Source: Phytophthora hibernalis (taxonomy: Eukaryota > Oomycota > Peronosporomycetes > Peronosporales > Peronosporaceae). From it: 64,000 nucleotides of DNA. The stretch spans positions 558,001 to 622,000 of the forward strand of contig JAAKBF010000390.1 in assembly GCA_012656075.1 (NCBI GenBank). Direction: 5' to 3'. The notes under the pieces were generated by a model. That model saw only the letters and a program-made list of their open reading frames with translations, was not told the DNA's origin and made no database searches. This document shows positions 45,154 through 56,560 of the stretch, in pieces. Both the position numbers and the translations under genes were made by a program. Each line of letters starts with the position of its first letter. The first letter of the stretch is position 1.

Positions 45154-48065
45154 ATGCGCAGTACCATGATCCGTCGTCGCGAGAGCAACCTGACGCTCGA
45201 TGACGAGGACGACGTGGCCATAGACGTGGAGAAGATCGAGCAGCCGTGGATGACGCTGGAGCTGTTCCAGACGCTGTGGCTCAACGCCTCGCAGCACGTG
45301 AGTTCCAGCTGCACCTTCACCAGGTTCAAGCTCCAGAAGACCCAGAAGACTCAGAAACTGCAGGAATCAGATGCAGACTCAGCCAGCACTTTACAACAGA
45401 CAAGAGACTCAGGTTCGACCTTCCAGCAGCAATTCCTGAGCTCTCTGGGGAACGATCTCGTCGTGTTCCCGCAACAGGACAAGACGCCATTGGTGGTGCT
45501 GGCTTATGCCAGTGTCACAGACAATTACGGACTCAAAACGGTGCTTTTAGTCAGGATGGAGCAGCTGCACGGCTCGGAGCAGATCAGCATCACGGTCAAG
45601 AACACAGACCCCGTGCACCGCACGCGGATGGCGGCGTTTCTAGGCATTTTGCAGCAACGGATTCAGCCCGGTAGTGCTCCGAAGAGACCGCACCCGAGAA
45701 GTGGCGACACGAGCAAATTGTTCCTGGAGGAGAGCGACCCTGAAGGCACGACGGACTCGGACACGTCGTCGACGCCCCGCTTCGGACGCCGCCGTCTTCG
45801 TCGTCGGCTTTGGTTGATACACCTCCGAGACGGACTGCGTCTGCACCTATAGCGAGGCCGCTTGCGGTGCCTCGACCTATCGAGCGTGGACGATCGCATA
45901 CCATTCGATACCGCACGGATCGAGATATCGCGTTTGAAGGGTATCTGAGCAAGAAAAGCGACGTGCTCATGACCTGGAAGGCGACGTACTGCGTGCTCGA
46001 GGAGGACACGCTCGCGTTCTACGAGACTCGAGAAGATTTCATCTCAATACGAAGCTCATCGGTCGGATTCAGCTGCAGGGCATCGAAGATGAAGACATGG
46101 GGAAACCTAACGGCTTCCGCGTGATTGCAGAAGGTAACCACGTCAACCATTTGAACTCCCGAACTGCGTTTGAGAAAGAGCAGTGGAAGCGTGCGATCAG
46201 TGTAAGGCATGCCTGAGGTTGCGTGGGTGCTTTCGGTGGAACTAACGATTATAGTGTCTTGCTTGTGTGGCAGATTGCAATCTCTAAAGCCCCGAGGTAA
46301 CCCGTCCGTACGTTGCATTTGCGTCGCAACCTTTAGAGCCTCACAAGTTCTATCGACTCCTTGGTGCACTTGTGCGCCAAGAAATTGGCGACTTCCGCTG
46401 CTCTTCCGAAGCATGCACCCAGACATCGTTGTGACATCAAATTTCCCTCCGATTGTGCCGTTCTGGGGACAATATCGTCGATATGACGGTGTCCTGCTGT
46501 TCATTTCTACGCTGCTGGACAGTGTAACCGTGGATAATTTCTCGCTCGTGGACGTTATTGAGTTAGTTCGTGGTGATGCTGATTGCGTTGATGATACTGG
46601 TGCACATCACGACACCCTCACACCTTCCCCGATTACTGTCGACTCATACGTTCTATCTCCTAAAGGGGTTGATGCGCCTAAATCGACGCCGCTAAGTGCG
46701 TCGACACCGTCCTCGCAATGGACCCGACGCCTTGTGGTCACTGGAAAAGAAACGTACAATTTGCTTAACACTGACAATCGGCGGGTTACACAGCTCTTTG
46801 TGCATGAACTATGGCTGGATCATAAAAACCGGTTGGTACGTTGGCATTTGAATGGAGATGCAGTTGCCCTCTCTGTTGCCTTCGACGACGCCCCGCGCGG
46901 AGAGAATATTCGACTCGTCTTGCCTGGTGAAGCATCTGCTATCTCTCATTCAATTCCCCGGGACATTTTACGTGCAGATTTTACAAGCACATCAACTGTT
47001 TGTAACTGAAGGTAGCGGAAGTGACAACGCACACAAAGGGAATCCGCAGCACGCTACTGCACCAGGTTCCAAGAAGGGGTTCCCGGTGTATGCACGCTGC
47101 ATCCTGGAAGAAGGAACGCATTTTGAACAAACTTTGCGCGGACTCGATGTGAAAGAAGGTGAAGCTACGCCAGATGAGCTTACCAGCGCATCACAGAACG
47201 GGGCTCATAAGGAGCACCGACGGCCTTCAAAGGGAACGCGCTTTTTCCGTGGGCTGCGACGTGCTGCTGGAATTTCTGGAGAGCGCGCAGTCGCAAAATT
47301 CGGTGACCCGAGTGGATGTGTGACAAATATCTGCAAGTGCATGCCAGTGGTGGCCCCGGACGGCCAACATAAAGTTGGAACTCTTCACCCTGACTGGTCC
47401 AGTAACCTTCGACTGGAGTTTCCAGGTTGTGCACGAGGCTTCTCGTACTTCCTGAAGGTGGAAGTGTTCCAGAGTCGCTTCATGCTACCTGACGAATTAT
47501 TGGGCGTCTGCAAAATCAACGTCACCCCTCATTTGTCGCTTGTGAATGGGTCTGCCGACGCCAAGGCTAACGGGGCTCTTCCTCGTTGGCATAATCTGTG
47601 TGACCAGTATAACGATTGCAAGGAGTCGTGGGCACCCCGACAGTGTTTCGCGGTCGAATTCAGCTTGGAATCATTTTTCTCCTTCAGTTACGTCAGCTGA
47701 AAATTTCCCTCAATCACAAGGTCTTCGACGCATGGCGAGTGATGGAAGACTGGTTGAAGCTAGGCGAGGCTCCGCCGATGAAACATTGCTTCAAAGCTTA
47801 TCCAGCTACAATCTTCGCGAATTTATTCGGTCTGATAAACGAGCTTCCACTGGAGCATTTGATATCCCAACAGCAGGAGGAAAGCGCTATGTATCTCGCC
47901 AGATTCGAAGCAGAACTGGTTCTTCCGGAAAACATGTGAATGGGGTCGTAAACGAAGGCAATATACCTGCGGACTCCGAAGATAACCGCGAGCTCGCGCG
48001 CTTAGCGCGTGACAACCACATTTTTCGGGCAAAACGACAACGTTTGATGTTCCTAAAAGTACCAA
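45154..48065 (+). CDS. PH and C2 domain region, probably N-terminal part of the downstream MAP kinase
   Basis: Start MRSTMIRRRESNLTLDDEDD. After about 240 residues a PH domain begins (FEGYLSKKSDVLMTWKATYC ... AFEKEQWKRAI, about 45932-46202). A GTAAGG donor follows at about 46202. A C2-type domain follows (FYVQILQAHQLFVTEG, about 46960, to FRGRIQLGIIF, about 47650), then a Ser/Arg-rich linker leading into the kinase. Frame changes are needed near 45790, 46046, 46960, 47625, 48023 and 48057, most at short runs. PH and C2 domains bind membrane lipids. The absence of a good stop/start pair before 48066 suggests one long protein. Confidence 0.5.
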
Positions 48066-49238
48066 TTGATCAAGGTGGTGGGCGCTGGTACCTACGGTGA
48101 AGTCGTCGCTGCAAGTGATTTCGAATCAGGCACAACTGTTGCCATCAAGAAAGTCTCTAATGCGTTTCAAGACTTGCCTGATACGAAGCGAATTCTTCGT
48201 GAGCTGTGTCTGCTTCGACAATTAAGCCACCCGAACTTGATCCAGCTCTATGATGTTCCTCGACCGGAGCGTCTGTCTTATTTGGAGGATATCTATCTTG
48301 TGACAGATCTTATGGAGACGGACCTGCACCGGGTCATCCACTCAACTCAAACCCTGACGGACGAGCACGTAGCACATTTTATGCGTCAAATCTTGCGTGC
48401 GTTGGCATATTTGCATTCCGCAAACGTCCTTCATCGTGATCTGAAGCCTTCAAATATCCTGGTCACGAGCACATGCGAAGCCAAGATTTGCGACCTTGGC
48501 CTTGCACGCTATGTCGACTATTCCAAGGCCAAGCAAATAAAAGGGGCTTCCTCGGATGACGTGTTTGTGGAGCTGACGGAATACGTGGTGACGCGTTGGT
48601 ACCGCGCTCCTGAAATCCTTCTTGACGGATGTTGGTATGACAAACCCTCAGATTTGTGGTCCGCAGGCTGTATTTTGGGCGAACTCCTTGGCCGCAAGCC
48701 GCTGTTCCCAGGATCAAGCACGACAAATCAGCTTAACAAGATTTTCAACGTACTTGGTACGCCCGATATCGCGTACATCGCCAGTATCCACAAGGAAGCC
48801 GCGCAAAAGTGGGTTCATCGGCAGCGGCGGCGGTCCAAAATCCCGTTTGAAGAGCTTTACCCGAATGCGAACCAACAGGCTCTAGACCTTCTGGAGAAGC
48901 TGCTTACATACGACCCCAAGCAACGTATCACCGCGGTTGAAGCTCTTCAGCATCCATACCTACGTGAGGCTTTTCGATCGGTCATGAACGACAACATCGA
49001 AGGCGATGACATGTTTTCTTACGACGAAGACGAACAGAAAGAGGACCAGTTTGTGGGAAAGATTGACGACTCGAACGAATACGTGGCTGAGACAAAAGAC
49101 GCAATGCAAAAAGCAGTGTTTGAGCAAGTCTGCCACTTTCATCCGATGGCGCAGGAGTATGAGGAATGGTTAACTAAGCACGACCAGAAGTTTTGCGTAG
49201 ATCCGGCGACTGGTAAATTGGTACCTCTCAAGAATTGA
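48066..49238 (+). CDS. MAP kinase (TEY-type) catalytic domain
   Basis: An uninterrupted 390-residue frame covers a whole kinase domain. It has the glycine loop VVGAGTYGEVV, the ATP lysine in VAIKK, RDLKPSN in the catalytic loop, DLG in place of the usual DFG, and activation loop TEYVVTRWYRAPE (dual-phosphorylation TEY, ERK-type). LWSAGCILGELL follows, and an acidic tail with a C-terminal extension. The ATG at 48066 lies inside the first kinase strand, so it is not the true start. One missing A in the run at 48055-48058 would join it to the upstream PH-C2 region. Serine/threonine kinase acting in a MAPK cascade. Confidence 0.85.
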   Translation: MIKVVGAGTYGEVVAASDFESGTTVAIKKVSNAFQDLPDTKRILRELCLLRQLSHPNLIQLYDVPRPERLSYLEDIYLVTDLMETDLHRVIHSTQTLTDEHVAHFMRQILRALAYLHSANVLHRDLKPSNILVTSTCEAKICDLGLARYVDYSKAKQIKGASSDDVFVELTEYVVTRWYRAPEILLDGCWYDKPSDLWSAGCILGELLGRKPLFPGSSTTNQLNKIFNVLGTPDIAYIASIHKEAAQKWVHRQRRRSKIPFEELYPNANQQALDLLEKLLTYDPKQRITAVEALQHPYLREAFRSVMNDNIEGDDMFSYDEDEQKEDQFVGKIDDSNEYVAETKDAMQKAVFEQVCHFHPMAQEYEEWLTKHDQKFCVDPATGKLVPLKN

Positions 49239-49277
49239 CAGCAGGCCTGAAGTTATGACCCCTTTACTTCAAAAGTA

Positions 49278-49298
49278 ATACTTCGAAGTATATAAAAG
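49278..49298. promoter_or_regulatory. Palindrome ATACTTCGAAGTAT beside a TATA-like box
   Basis: The 14-base palindrome at 49278-49291 is followed at once by TATAAAAG, about 350 bases before the CRN start. The same palindrome recurs at 56820-56833. A promoter role is inferred only. Confidence 0.35.
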
Positions 49299-49650
49299 GC
49301 CGCTGTTTTTCTGTCGACAAACTCGTAAACTCAGAAACGATCGGTTTTCAACGCAGATTTTGAGGAACTGAACGAATCTGATGGCAAGTATTTCAAAATG
49401 GAAATCCTATGTGGAAGAAGAGGTGCCTGATGAGGACTAACCGGAACAGTTTGTGGCGATTTTTGTTTGTTCTTGGTGTCACGAAATCTATTCGCATTTC
49501 GACATTCCAGTAAACGCATGAAAAACATTTGAGAAGTTGTATTGGGTCAGAATCGCTCAACTGGCAAACTTCGGCGGAATTCGCCACCATTCATTCTTCC
49601 ACATTATGCAATTTACCGCGTCAAGCCAAGATGGGGAGAAATCAGCTTCA

Positions 49651-50615
49651 ATGGTGTTCCTCGTTTGCGCGTTGGTCGGAGCTGAGGAAGAGGTTTTCAT
49701 GGTGCCGATACCATTCGCCTCGTTGGGGGTCACTTGAAATTGAAGATCAAGGAGGTGAAGCCCAACTCAATCAGTTGTAACCCAGACGAACTGCGGCTTT
49801 TCCCCGCAATAAAGGACGGGTCGTGGTTGTCAGACGACAGCGAACTCGTACAGCAACTGAGACGGGGAGAACTCCCGGCTGAAGTCGACGAGATGATCGG
49901 CCGTGAGGACCTCGAACTGAAAGATTCGGATGTTATCAGAGTTTGGTTAGATTCGCTTAGAATGACCGCTCCGACCAGGCTTGATATTCATATTTTGGCG
50001 GAGGTCCCGGAAAATTCGGTTATGGATGGCTTCCCGGAGTTTCTGGCTTATATCGATTATGAGCTAAACCACGATTCTGCTTTGACGCGTGTAGAGCCCC
50101 CATACTCCAAGAGGAATCTGGTGAGAACGTACCAGTGCGACGAAGGGAATGGCAAGTTGCGCTGCATGTTGCTGGATGAATCGTTTCCAGACGAGTTGGT
50201 TCTCGCTTGCCAATTGGTTCGTGAAAACAACGAGTACAATGTGGATAGGAAGGTGTGCTTGGGTGAGTTTGACGATGCGAGGAATGGGTTGTTGCTCTTT
50301 GCGCCGCTAAAGCTTGCGTTTGACCACCACCAGCTTGCCCTCATTTACGACGAGAGCAGCGATGAGTTCCACCTGCAAATTTGTAACGCTTCGCTGATGC
50401 GCAGGCGATTATTCGATCAATTGGACAAGAACCAGCAGTCTGCTCTGCTTGGGGGCCAATATTTGCCAAAGCGTTTGAGAAAGCGGGGCCCGAGACTCCT
50501 CACCGGAACAAGCTTTGATCTTCAGACGACTTTCGGCAACATTGATGGTCAAGTGCTGTGCTTTAAGTTTGTCGAACGTCCGTACAAACGCTGCTTGATT
50601 TTCACGCACATCTAG
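49651..50615 (+). CDS. Crinkler (CRN)-type protein with HNH-like C-terminal domain
   Basis: The ATG at 49651 (MVFLVCALVGAEEEVF) starts a CRN N-terminal ubiquitin-like module. The usual LFLAK motif appears as LFPAI (in DELRLFPAIKDGSWL). The DWL-type helices follow, and the HVLVxxP junction appears as IHILAEVP. The C-terminal 200 residues resemble the HNH_2 nuclease domain found in some CRNs (CMLLDESFP, LGEFDDARNGLLLFAPLKL, AFDHHQLALIYD). The first HNH His seems replaced by Gln (ACQLV), so nuclease activity is doubtful. One frame change near 49731 separates the first 27 residues from the rest. CRN effectors enter host nuclei. Confidence 0.7.
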
Positions 50616-51148
50616 TGCTAATGAAAGCCCTAAAAGAGAAGAATTGGATTAAGCCAGATATGTCCATACTTCAAGCTTCCTGGTCGGAAGGAATATCATT
50701 GGGGGAAAAGATGCGCCTGTATTTCGCAAGCCAAGGCTTGTGAATTCAAGGTGACGTGGAAACTAAAAAGTGGTTTTGCTCACGGATCTGCTCAGAATTT
50801 TATTGAAGTTGAGACTTCCAAGCGGTGAATCACGAACTCCTGATATGATCAAATCAACATTTGGATTGGGTTTCAGTCGCTTGGATCGATGCTGAGTTGT
50901 TACCTGTTACCTGTTGTCCGAAACAAGAATTACAGGAAATATATGCTCTGTTTACCAAGAAACCTGTCTGCAGGACTAGGATACCTGTTAGCGCAGACAG
51001 ACGCAATGCCAAGCACAAAAATGAGATTTCTGTTTACAATTCGGTATGTGCAATACCGAATCAGGGAGTTGTCGCTGAAATACACTTTATTCAGATTATG
51101 GCATCTTGCATCCCGCAAGAAAAAGGTTGTCGGGTCGAGTTAACGATT
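50616..51148. other. Intergenic, no gene seen
   Basis: 3' flanks of two convergent genes. Nothing supported. Confidence 0.5.
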
Positions 51149-53239
51149 TTAGACGTGCTCTGCCTCAGATTCCAACGACGAGGGCGTTGTAGCACGCAGC
51201 AAACGAATGGCATCTTCCACGGAAATGCTCGGGTTTCTGCCGAGCAAACGGTTTGGCAGGTTTGTGGCCGACAGGAGGTCCTTCACAGGGCCTTTGGCGT
51301 TCGCGATTGCAAAGCGCACCTTACGCACCGCCAGCTTCTCCTGCGTATCCGACATGACCTGGATCGTGGTGGCATCCATGTCGTTCATGTGGTAAGCATC
51401 CAGGACAACACCGCGAGTGGTGGCACCTTGTTTTGCCAAGTGGGCCATCTCACGCTCAATGCATATCGCTACACGCTCGCAGTTGGCGAAGTACAGCGAA
51501 CTCTCCACGCGGACAACTACGATACCGTCCAGGTGATGTGAGTCCGGGAACATTTCGCGATCCACCAGACTGCCGTTGTCCAATTCGCCCAGAATCACTA
51601 CCGGTGAACGCTTCGTCTTGATCATGAGGGCCAACACCGAGCAGATGATGGACGCGATGAGACCTTCGAGCACACCCAGTCCGAGCGTGAGGATGAAAGA
51701 GGCGACCCAGACGAAAAACTCGTCACGCTTGACACGGTAGACCCACTTGGCCTCCTTGAATTCGACGAGCGTGTACCCTGCGACGATGATAATGGATGCG
51801 AGTGTGGCCCGCGGCAGGTAGTACAGCGTGCCAGTGAGCGTGTAGAGCGAGATAATGACGATGAGTGTGGTGACGATGGAAGCGAGCTGCGTGTGTGCGT
51901 TCTGCATGTTGACGGCAGTGCGTGACATACCACCGGTAGGCGGCATGGCCTGGAAGAATCCACAGACGACGCTGGCAATGCCGATACCCGTGAGTTCCTG
52001 CTCGGTGGTGATGTCTTCTCCACGCTGGATGGCGAGACGTTTGGCCATGGCGATACTGGAGAGGAACACGACGAGCGAGACGGTGAGCGAGTTGAGAAGG
52101 ATAGTACCGAAGCGTCCGCTGTCGATGAGTTCGTCGTCGAATCCGTACCATGGGACGACGGGTGCTGGGAATCCCCCAGGTACGGTGCCGGTGAGCTTGA
52201 GAGCTTTGGGTCCGAGGCTATATCCGACGAGGCCTCCGAAGATGCAAACGACGAGCGGGCCCAGATCGCACAGTGTTCGTGCGAAAAAGATGGCGATCAG
52301 CACCGGCTTGGACTTGGATGGCTCAACTGCACTAGCATGGTGGCGTGAGGATTCACGTTGGTTCTTCTCTTTCTCCATGTTCAAGAACTGTTCATCTGTC
52401 AAGGAGAATCCGTGGCTGTTAACCTTGTCGTAGTTAGCGTTGACAGACCCAACATCAGGTGTTAGCACGTCGGCCGGAGTGCTCCCGTTAGCTGCATACT
52501 TCAATGACGGATCGTGGTAAAAAAGCTGAGAAAGTACGGGTGACGGGAAGAAGCGCTTTTTGATGAGTTTCACGGCGATGAGGTACGCGATCGAGATGAG
52601 ACCCACTGCCAACGCGTTCTTGTTGGCGTGCCCGATTCTCTTCAAGTTCTGGTAAAGCGTCTGCACGGGGTAGTCCTGCGTGTCGAACTTGACGCCGAGC
52701 ACGTTCTGAAACTGTGAGAGCATGATGAGTAGTCCACCAGCCGAGATGAACCCTCCCATGACTGGACGTGAGAAGAAGTCTGCGACTTGGCTGAGGTTGA
52801 GGATTCGCACGAGCAGTAGAATGACTCCGCTGATGAAGGCGATCATGATACCAGTAGCGACTCGCTCCTTCTCGTCCTCGATGGGCTCTAGGATGGATCC
52901 AGTGAGCAACGCGACTTCGGAGCCGCTGGCGACGGAGAGCACAGTGCTGGAGCCGAAAAGTGCGTAAATGAGTGGTGAGGTAGCGGCCGTGTAGAGTCCG
53001 TGATGCGCCGGTACATGCATGATGGTGGACAGCGATACTTCCTGTGGAATGAGCATCATGGCGACGGTGATACCGGCAACGATGTCGAACTTGAGGTCCT
53101 GTCCGATCTTGTAGTTGGGCAGCCATTTGAGAATGGGGACGTAGTGCTGGGCGAGTTCGAGTGGTGTTTTCTTGGGCGCTTGAAATCTCGGGTTGGATGG
53201 ACGTTGGTCGGACCCTGTCACGGAGCGAATCCACTCCAT
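51149..53239 (-). CDS. SulP-family anion transporter 3 with STAS domain
   Basis: An intact 696-residue, intronless protein, and the best copy for comparing SulP 1 and 2. The membrane domain (about residues 30-510) shows ITVAMMLIPQEVSLSTIM, SGSEVALLTGSI, RPVMGGFISAGGLLIML, SSIAMAKRLAIQRGEDI and MPPTGGMSRTAVNMQNAH, then YTLVEFKEAKWVYRVKRDEF. A variable loop (about 240-300) separates two transmembrane blocks. The STAS domain (about 560-680) has ESSLYFANCERVAICIERE and GVVLDAYHMNDMDATTIQVM. Predicted plasma-membrane sulfate or other anion carrier. No MscL gene lies next to this copy. Confidence 0.9.
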   Translation of the reverse strand: MEWIRSVTGSDQRPSNPRFQAPKKTPLELAQHYVPILKWLPNYKIGQDLKFDIVAGITVAMMLIPQEVSLSTIMHVPAHHGLYTAATSPLIYALFGSSTVLSVASGSEVALLTGSILEPIEDEKERVATGIMIAFISGVILLLVRILNLSQVADFFSRPVMGGFISAGGLLIMLSQFQNVLGVKFDTQDYPVQTLYQNLKRIGHANKNALAVGLISIAYLIAVKLIKKRFFPSPVLSQLFYHDPSLKYAANGSTPADVLTPDVGSVNANYDKVNSHGFSLTDEQFLNMEKEKNQRESSRHHASAVEPSKSKPVLIAIFFARTLCDLGPLVVCIFGGLVGYSLGPKALKLTGTVPGGFPAPVVPWYGFDDELIDSGRFGTILLNSLTVSLVVFLSSIAMAKRLAIQRGEDITTEQELTGIGIASVVCGFFQAMPPTGGMSRTAVNMQNAHTQLASIVTTLIVIISLYTLTGTLYYLPRATLASIIIVAGYTLVEFKEAKWVYRVKRDEFFVWVASFILTLGLGVLEGLIASIICSVLALMIKTKRSPVVILGELDNGSLVDREMFPDSHHLDGIVVVRVESSLYFANCERVAICIEREMAHLAKQGATTRGVVLDAYHMNDMDATTIQVMSDTQEKLAVRKVRFAIANAKGPVKDLLSATNLPNRLLGRNPSISVEDAIRLLRATTPSSLESEAEHV

Positions 53240-53968
53240 TGTGTACTCTTCTTTTGTCGCGCGCCTTTGGTGACTGGAGCTTGGGTTGTTGGCCGCAGAA
53301 TTGGGAATGAGATCGCAGGTGACCCCGTTCTAGTTCAGCCGAAGTTACGTCTTGAAACCTACGATCACCAAGTTTTGGTACAGCGTCAAATCGATTCTCC
53401 TCTTTGAATTTGGATTAGAGACCATTGAGATCGTGCGGTAATGGAGGCGATGTAACAACCGATCTTTGCTGTGCATTCGTTTACAACGGGATCAGTTCAG
53501 ATATTTTCAAGGGGTGTCTACCAGTAGGTGAAGCGTATTTGCAGTACACGACGTTGGGCGGGATTGCTGACGCGGCCGCAGTCTATCATTGGACTTGCCA
53601 GTCCAATCCCGTTCAGTGATGTCGGCACGTCGAGCCACCGCAATTTTGGGGCTAGTCGCACGAAACGACTTATGCTGGCAAGCATGACAACGGTGACTCA
53701 GCGGCTCAGTCCATAAATGACAAGCTTTCGTTCATGGAGCATTATTAGTGGTATCCGATAAGCACCCTACTGCACCCAGCCCGAAACCCGAACCTCCACA
53801 TCGATGACACCATTTTCGTGCTTCTTGGGTCTAAGGGTTGCGAATTCCACTTTCGTAGAAAATAACTGCATGTAAAGGGATCGGTACATACCAACTTTGA
53901 AAACAAAACTTCGTGTCACTGTTTTTGCCAACTTTTCTTCACAAAAAGAAGACTTGCCATGACTTGCC
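53240..53968. other. Intergenic, no gene seen
   Basis: Probable 5' flanks of two divergent genes. No motif beyond general AT richness. Confidence 0.45.
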
Positions 53969-55465
53969 ATGAGCAAGTCTTCGATGTCTTACAAACCTGC
54001 CTGGTCTTGCTTCAATCGTGCCCTCTCTTACGGAAAGACGCTTCTTCGTGCGTGGCTCAAAGTACAAACTAGTCATCGAGGTGGCAAGTATTCGATCGAG
54101 CGGCTGCTGGCATTGGAGGAATACACTCGTACTGTGTCAATATTTCGAGTGTTTGCTGTATGTCTAATTACACTCCTGTTGATGATGATTTTGGTGGTGG
54201 CTCAAGTACTACCGCCCCTTAGTGAACCATGTGCGGGGTGGCGAGAAACTATGGTTTTGGATCCGCTTAGCCTTTTGAGATCGCTCACTGCAGTACTGCA
54301 AGCCCACTATCTCGTCGACCGCGTCAAGTTCAGTCCAATTCAACGAATGTCAATCGCTTGTATGGTTGGAATTTCTTTCTCAATCGTTGCGGCAGGCACA
54401 GCTTCGATGTCAGCATTTCCTATCCCATTCATTGTGATTTTGGGTGTTCCGATCTTCTATACACTGTTCTCTGGGCCTGCTGGTTTGCGCTTTTTCCATA
54501 ACATGGCAGCGGATTGGACTCAAACGATCCGGAACATTAACTACACCGGAGCTCAGATTTTGATGACCACAACCTATCCGTGTTTCCAGACATTGTTCAC
54601 CTTATCTGTGAACACAAGCTACGAGCTCTCTGTAATCTTGCTTCTGCCATTAATCAAAACACTCATGAAGTACCTGCTTTCGATCACGACGACGCACATG
54701 GAAGACCTGATGCCCGAGGCTGTTATCTTCACGGTCAAAACCCTGCTCTGTTCGCCAAGAAGGAGTAAAACTACGCTCAAGTCTTCGATATCAACTGACC
54801 CGACCAGGACATTACTCGATACGCTTGAGAGCATTTCTAACGACCAACAGCTAGAAACGGACAGTCCTCTATGATTTGGCGCGAGAAGACGCCGTGGCCG
54901 AGCTGGATCCAATGACGAGGTGAAACATTTCCTAGCAACACTGAGAAGAAAACGTGCAGCAAGTGTTCACCCGATAATACCTAACAACCCTATTGTTGTA
55001 AATAATGTAAGAGCTGTGAAAAGTGATCTTTTACGAGTACGATCTTCATCCGTCACGTATTCTCCAGGAGACGCTGGAGACACTTTTCACATCGGAGTGT
55101 CTTGTTCTGACAGAGTACCTGGAGTCACTTATCCCTGTTCTTTACGGATATTTGCTGTTGGTGATTGTCCACCTCCTAGTTCTCGATACCATATCGGTAT
55201 GGAAGGTCTCACTCGCGAAAAGCCAACTCGACGGACCAGAGCGTGTTCATCCTGGCACTACTCGAAATCTTTTCGTTCGTAGTACTAGTACTACAGTAGT
55301 GATGAAGCGCAACAGGCTCTTTACCAATTAGCGTTCGTGTTGGAAGCCCAGGCACTACTGATTCAGGATAAACTGACAACGTGGACGCTTGTGACGATGG
55401 CATTTCGAGTCGTCCATTTTGGTACATTGCAACAGTGTTTTAACTTCAAAAGAGACAGTGTATAA
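53969..55465 (+). CDS. Oomycete multi-span membrane protein family member
   Basis: Start MSKSSMSYKPAWSC. The family signature GGKYSIERLLALEEYTRT precedes the first membrane helix (FRVFAVCLITLLLMMILVV). At least five more spans follow in the first 300 residues, then the conserved MEDLMPEAVIF. The frame closes at 54874. Similarity continues in other frames (LVLTEYLESLIPVLYGYLL, LYQLAFVLEAQALLIQDKL) to a stop at 55463-55465, so about 490 residues are encoded with two or more breaks after 54750. Function unknown; large copy number in oomycetes is recalled, not tested. Related pieces lie at 63120-64000. Confidence 0.55.
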
Positions 55466-55513
55466 TTATGACAGTTACAGTACCGTATTTTGTGGATTTG
55501 ACCCAATTCGAAA

Positions 55514-56173
55514 ATGGGTCCTCAGTGTTGGTTGCGGACGCTCCGCAGCGTCTCGACTGCTCCTCGGTCCACGTTAGTAGGAGGACCATTCCGAGTGTTC
55601 CCACCAAGTGTCCTCTTTGATGGACCCTTCCGTCTGCTGAGCTCGTCCTCCGACAAGCCCAAACAACGCACAGAGGTCCTCCTGAAAGAGACGGATCTGC
55701 AAGAATCCTTCGTCAAAGGCTCAGGTGCGTCGAAGGGTCCACATGGAAAGTAGGTACCGATATGTCAGACTAATACTATTACCTGCGTCGATACTATTAC
55801 AGGTAAAGGCGGCCAGAAGATCAACAAGGTGCGCAACTGCGTGTTGCTCACGCACCTGCCCACTGGGCTCCAGGTGCAATGCCAGAAGACGCGGTCGCTG
55901 GACGGCAACCGACGCGCTGCACGCAAGTTGCTGCTGCAGAAGTTGGACGACCACGTGAACGGAGAGTTGAGCAAGAACAGCCAGAAGTTCGACCGACTGC
56001 GACGCAAGAAAGCCAATCGACGGGCCAAATCCAAGCAGAAATATGCCAAGGCGGACGAAGTGGAGGACGCAGATGAACAGGAAGAGAGCGAGGAGGACGA
56101 CGAAGAGGAGGGCGAAGAAGATGAAGAGTTCATCGACTTGGCAGCGCACAGGTTCAAGGCCAAGAAGAAATAA
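55514..56173 (+). CDS. Mitochondrial GGQ release-factor-like protein (C12orf65/MTRFR type)
   Basis: Exons 55514-55724 and 55803-56173, with intron GTGCGT...TATTACAG, phase 1, giving 193 residues without breaks. The N-terminus is rich in Arg/Ser and poor in acids (WLRTLRSVSTAPRSTL), as in a mitochondrial presequence. The splice creates GSGKGGQKINKVRN, the GGQ motif that triggers peptidyl-tRNA hydrolysis. It is followed by THLPTGLQVQCQKTRSLDGN, as in the RF-1 catalytic domain. There is no codon-recognition domain, so the role is ribosome rescue. The Lys-rich then acidic tail ends in RFKAKKK. Confidence 0.85.
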
Positions 56174-56274
56174 ATCACTTTTGTCGCTGTTTTGATCAGT
56201 TTTTTCTCTCCAAGTGTAGAATACCGGTAAATGAAATTCAGGTCAAGTGTCTCCAAAATACTTCACGTGTGAGT

Positions 56275-56560
56275 GGCCAGAATGAAGGATGGCTGAAAGC
56301 AGTGAGGAAAGATAATTGCACTCTACGAGCTTTTAAAGCAGCCGCATTGGAACTTGGCCTCACGGAATCAGCGGAAGGAACTAGTGGCGGTTTAATATTT
56401 TTGGTGGTGTAGGCCGCGAATACTTTTTACCGACGGAATCTCTCTCGAGGAAAAACTAGAGTAGCTGATCAAGGAGATTCTTCAAATTTCTAACGCCGGA
56501 GAATTCGAGAACCTCATGGAGTGAGAAGCCACATCATCTGCCACGGCGTTCTCCATTACA
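56275..56560 (+). pseudogene. Crinkler C-terminal relic
   Basis: A short plus-strand copy of the same segment as 58719-58980 (NEGWLKAVRKDNCTL, then AAALELGLTES). It has missing pieces, in-frame stops and frame changes. Clearly dead. Confidence 0.6.

Noticed and set aside
48066..48068. ATG at 48066 as the start of the MAP kinase
   Set aside because: It lies inside the first kinase strand, and the residues upstream fit the kinase lead-in after one base correction.
53969..54874. Treating the membrane protein as complete at 54874
   Set aside because: Family-like sequence clearly continues in other frames to 55465.
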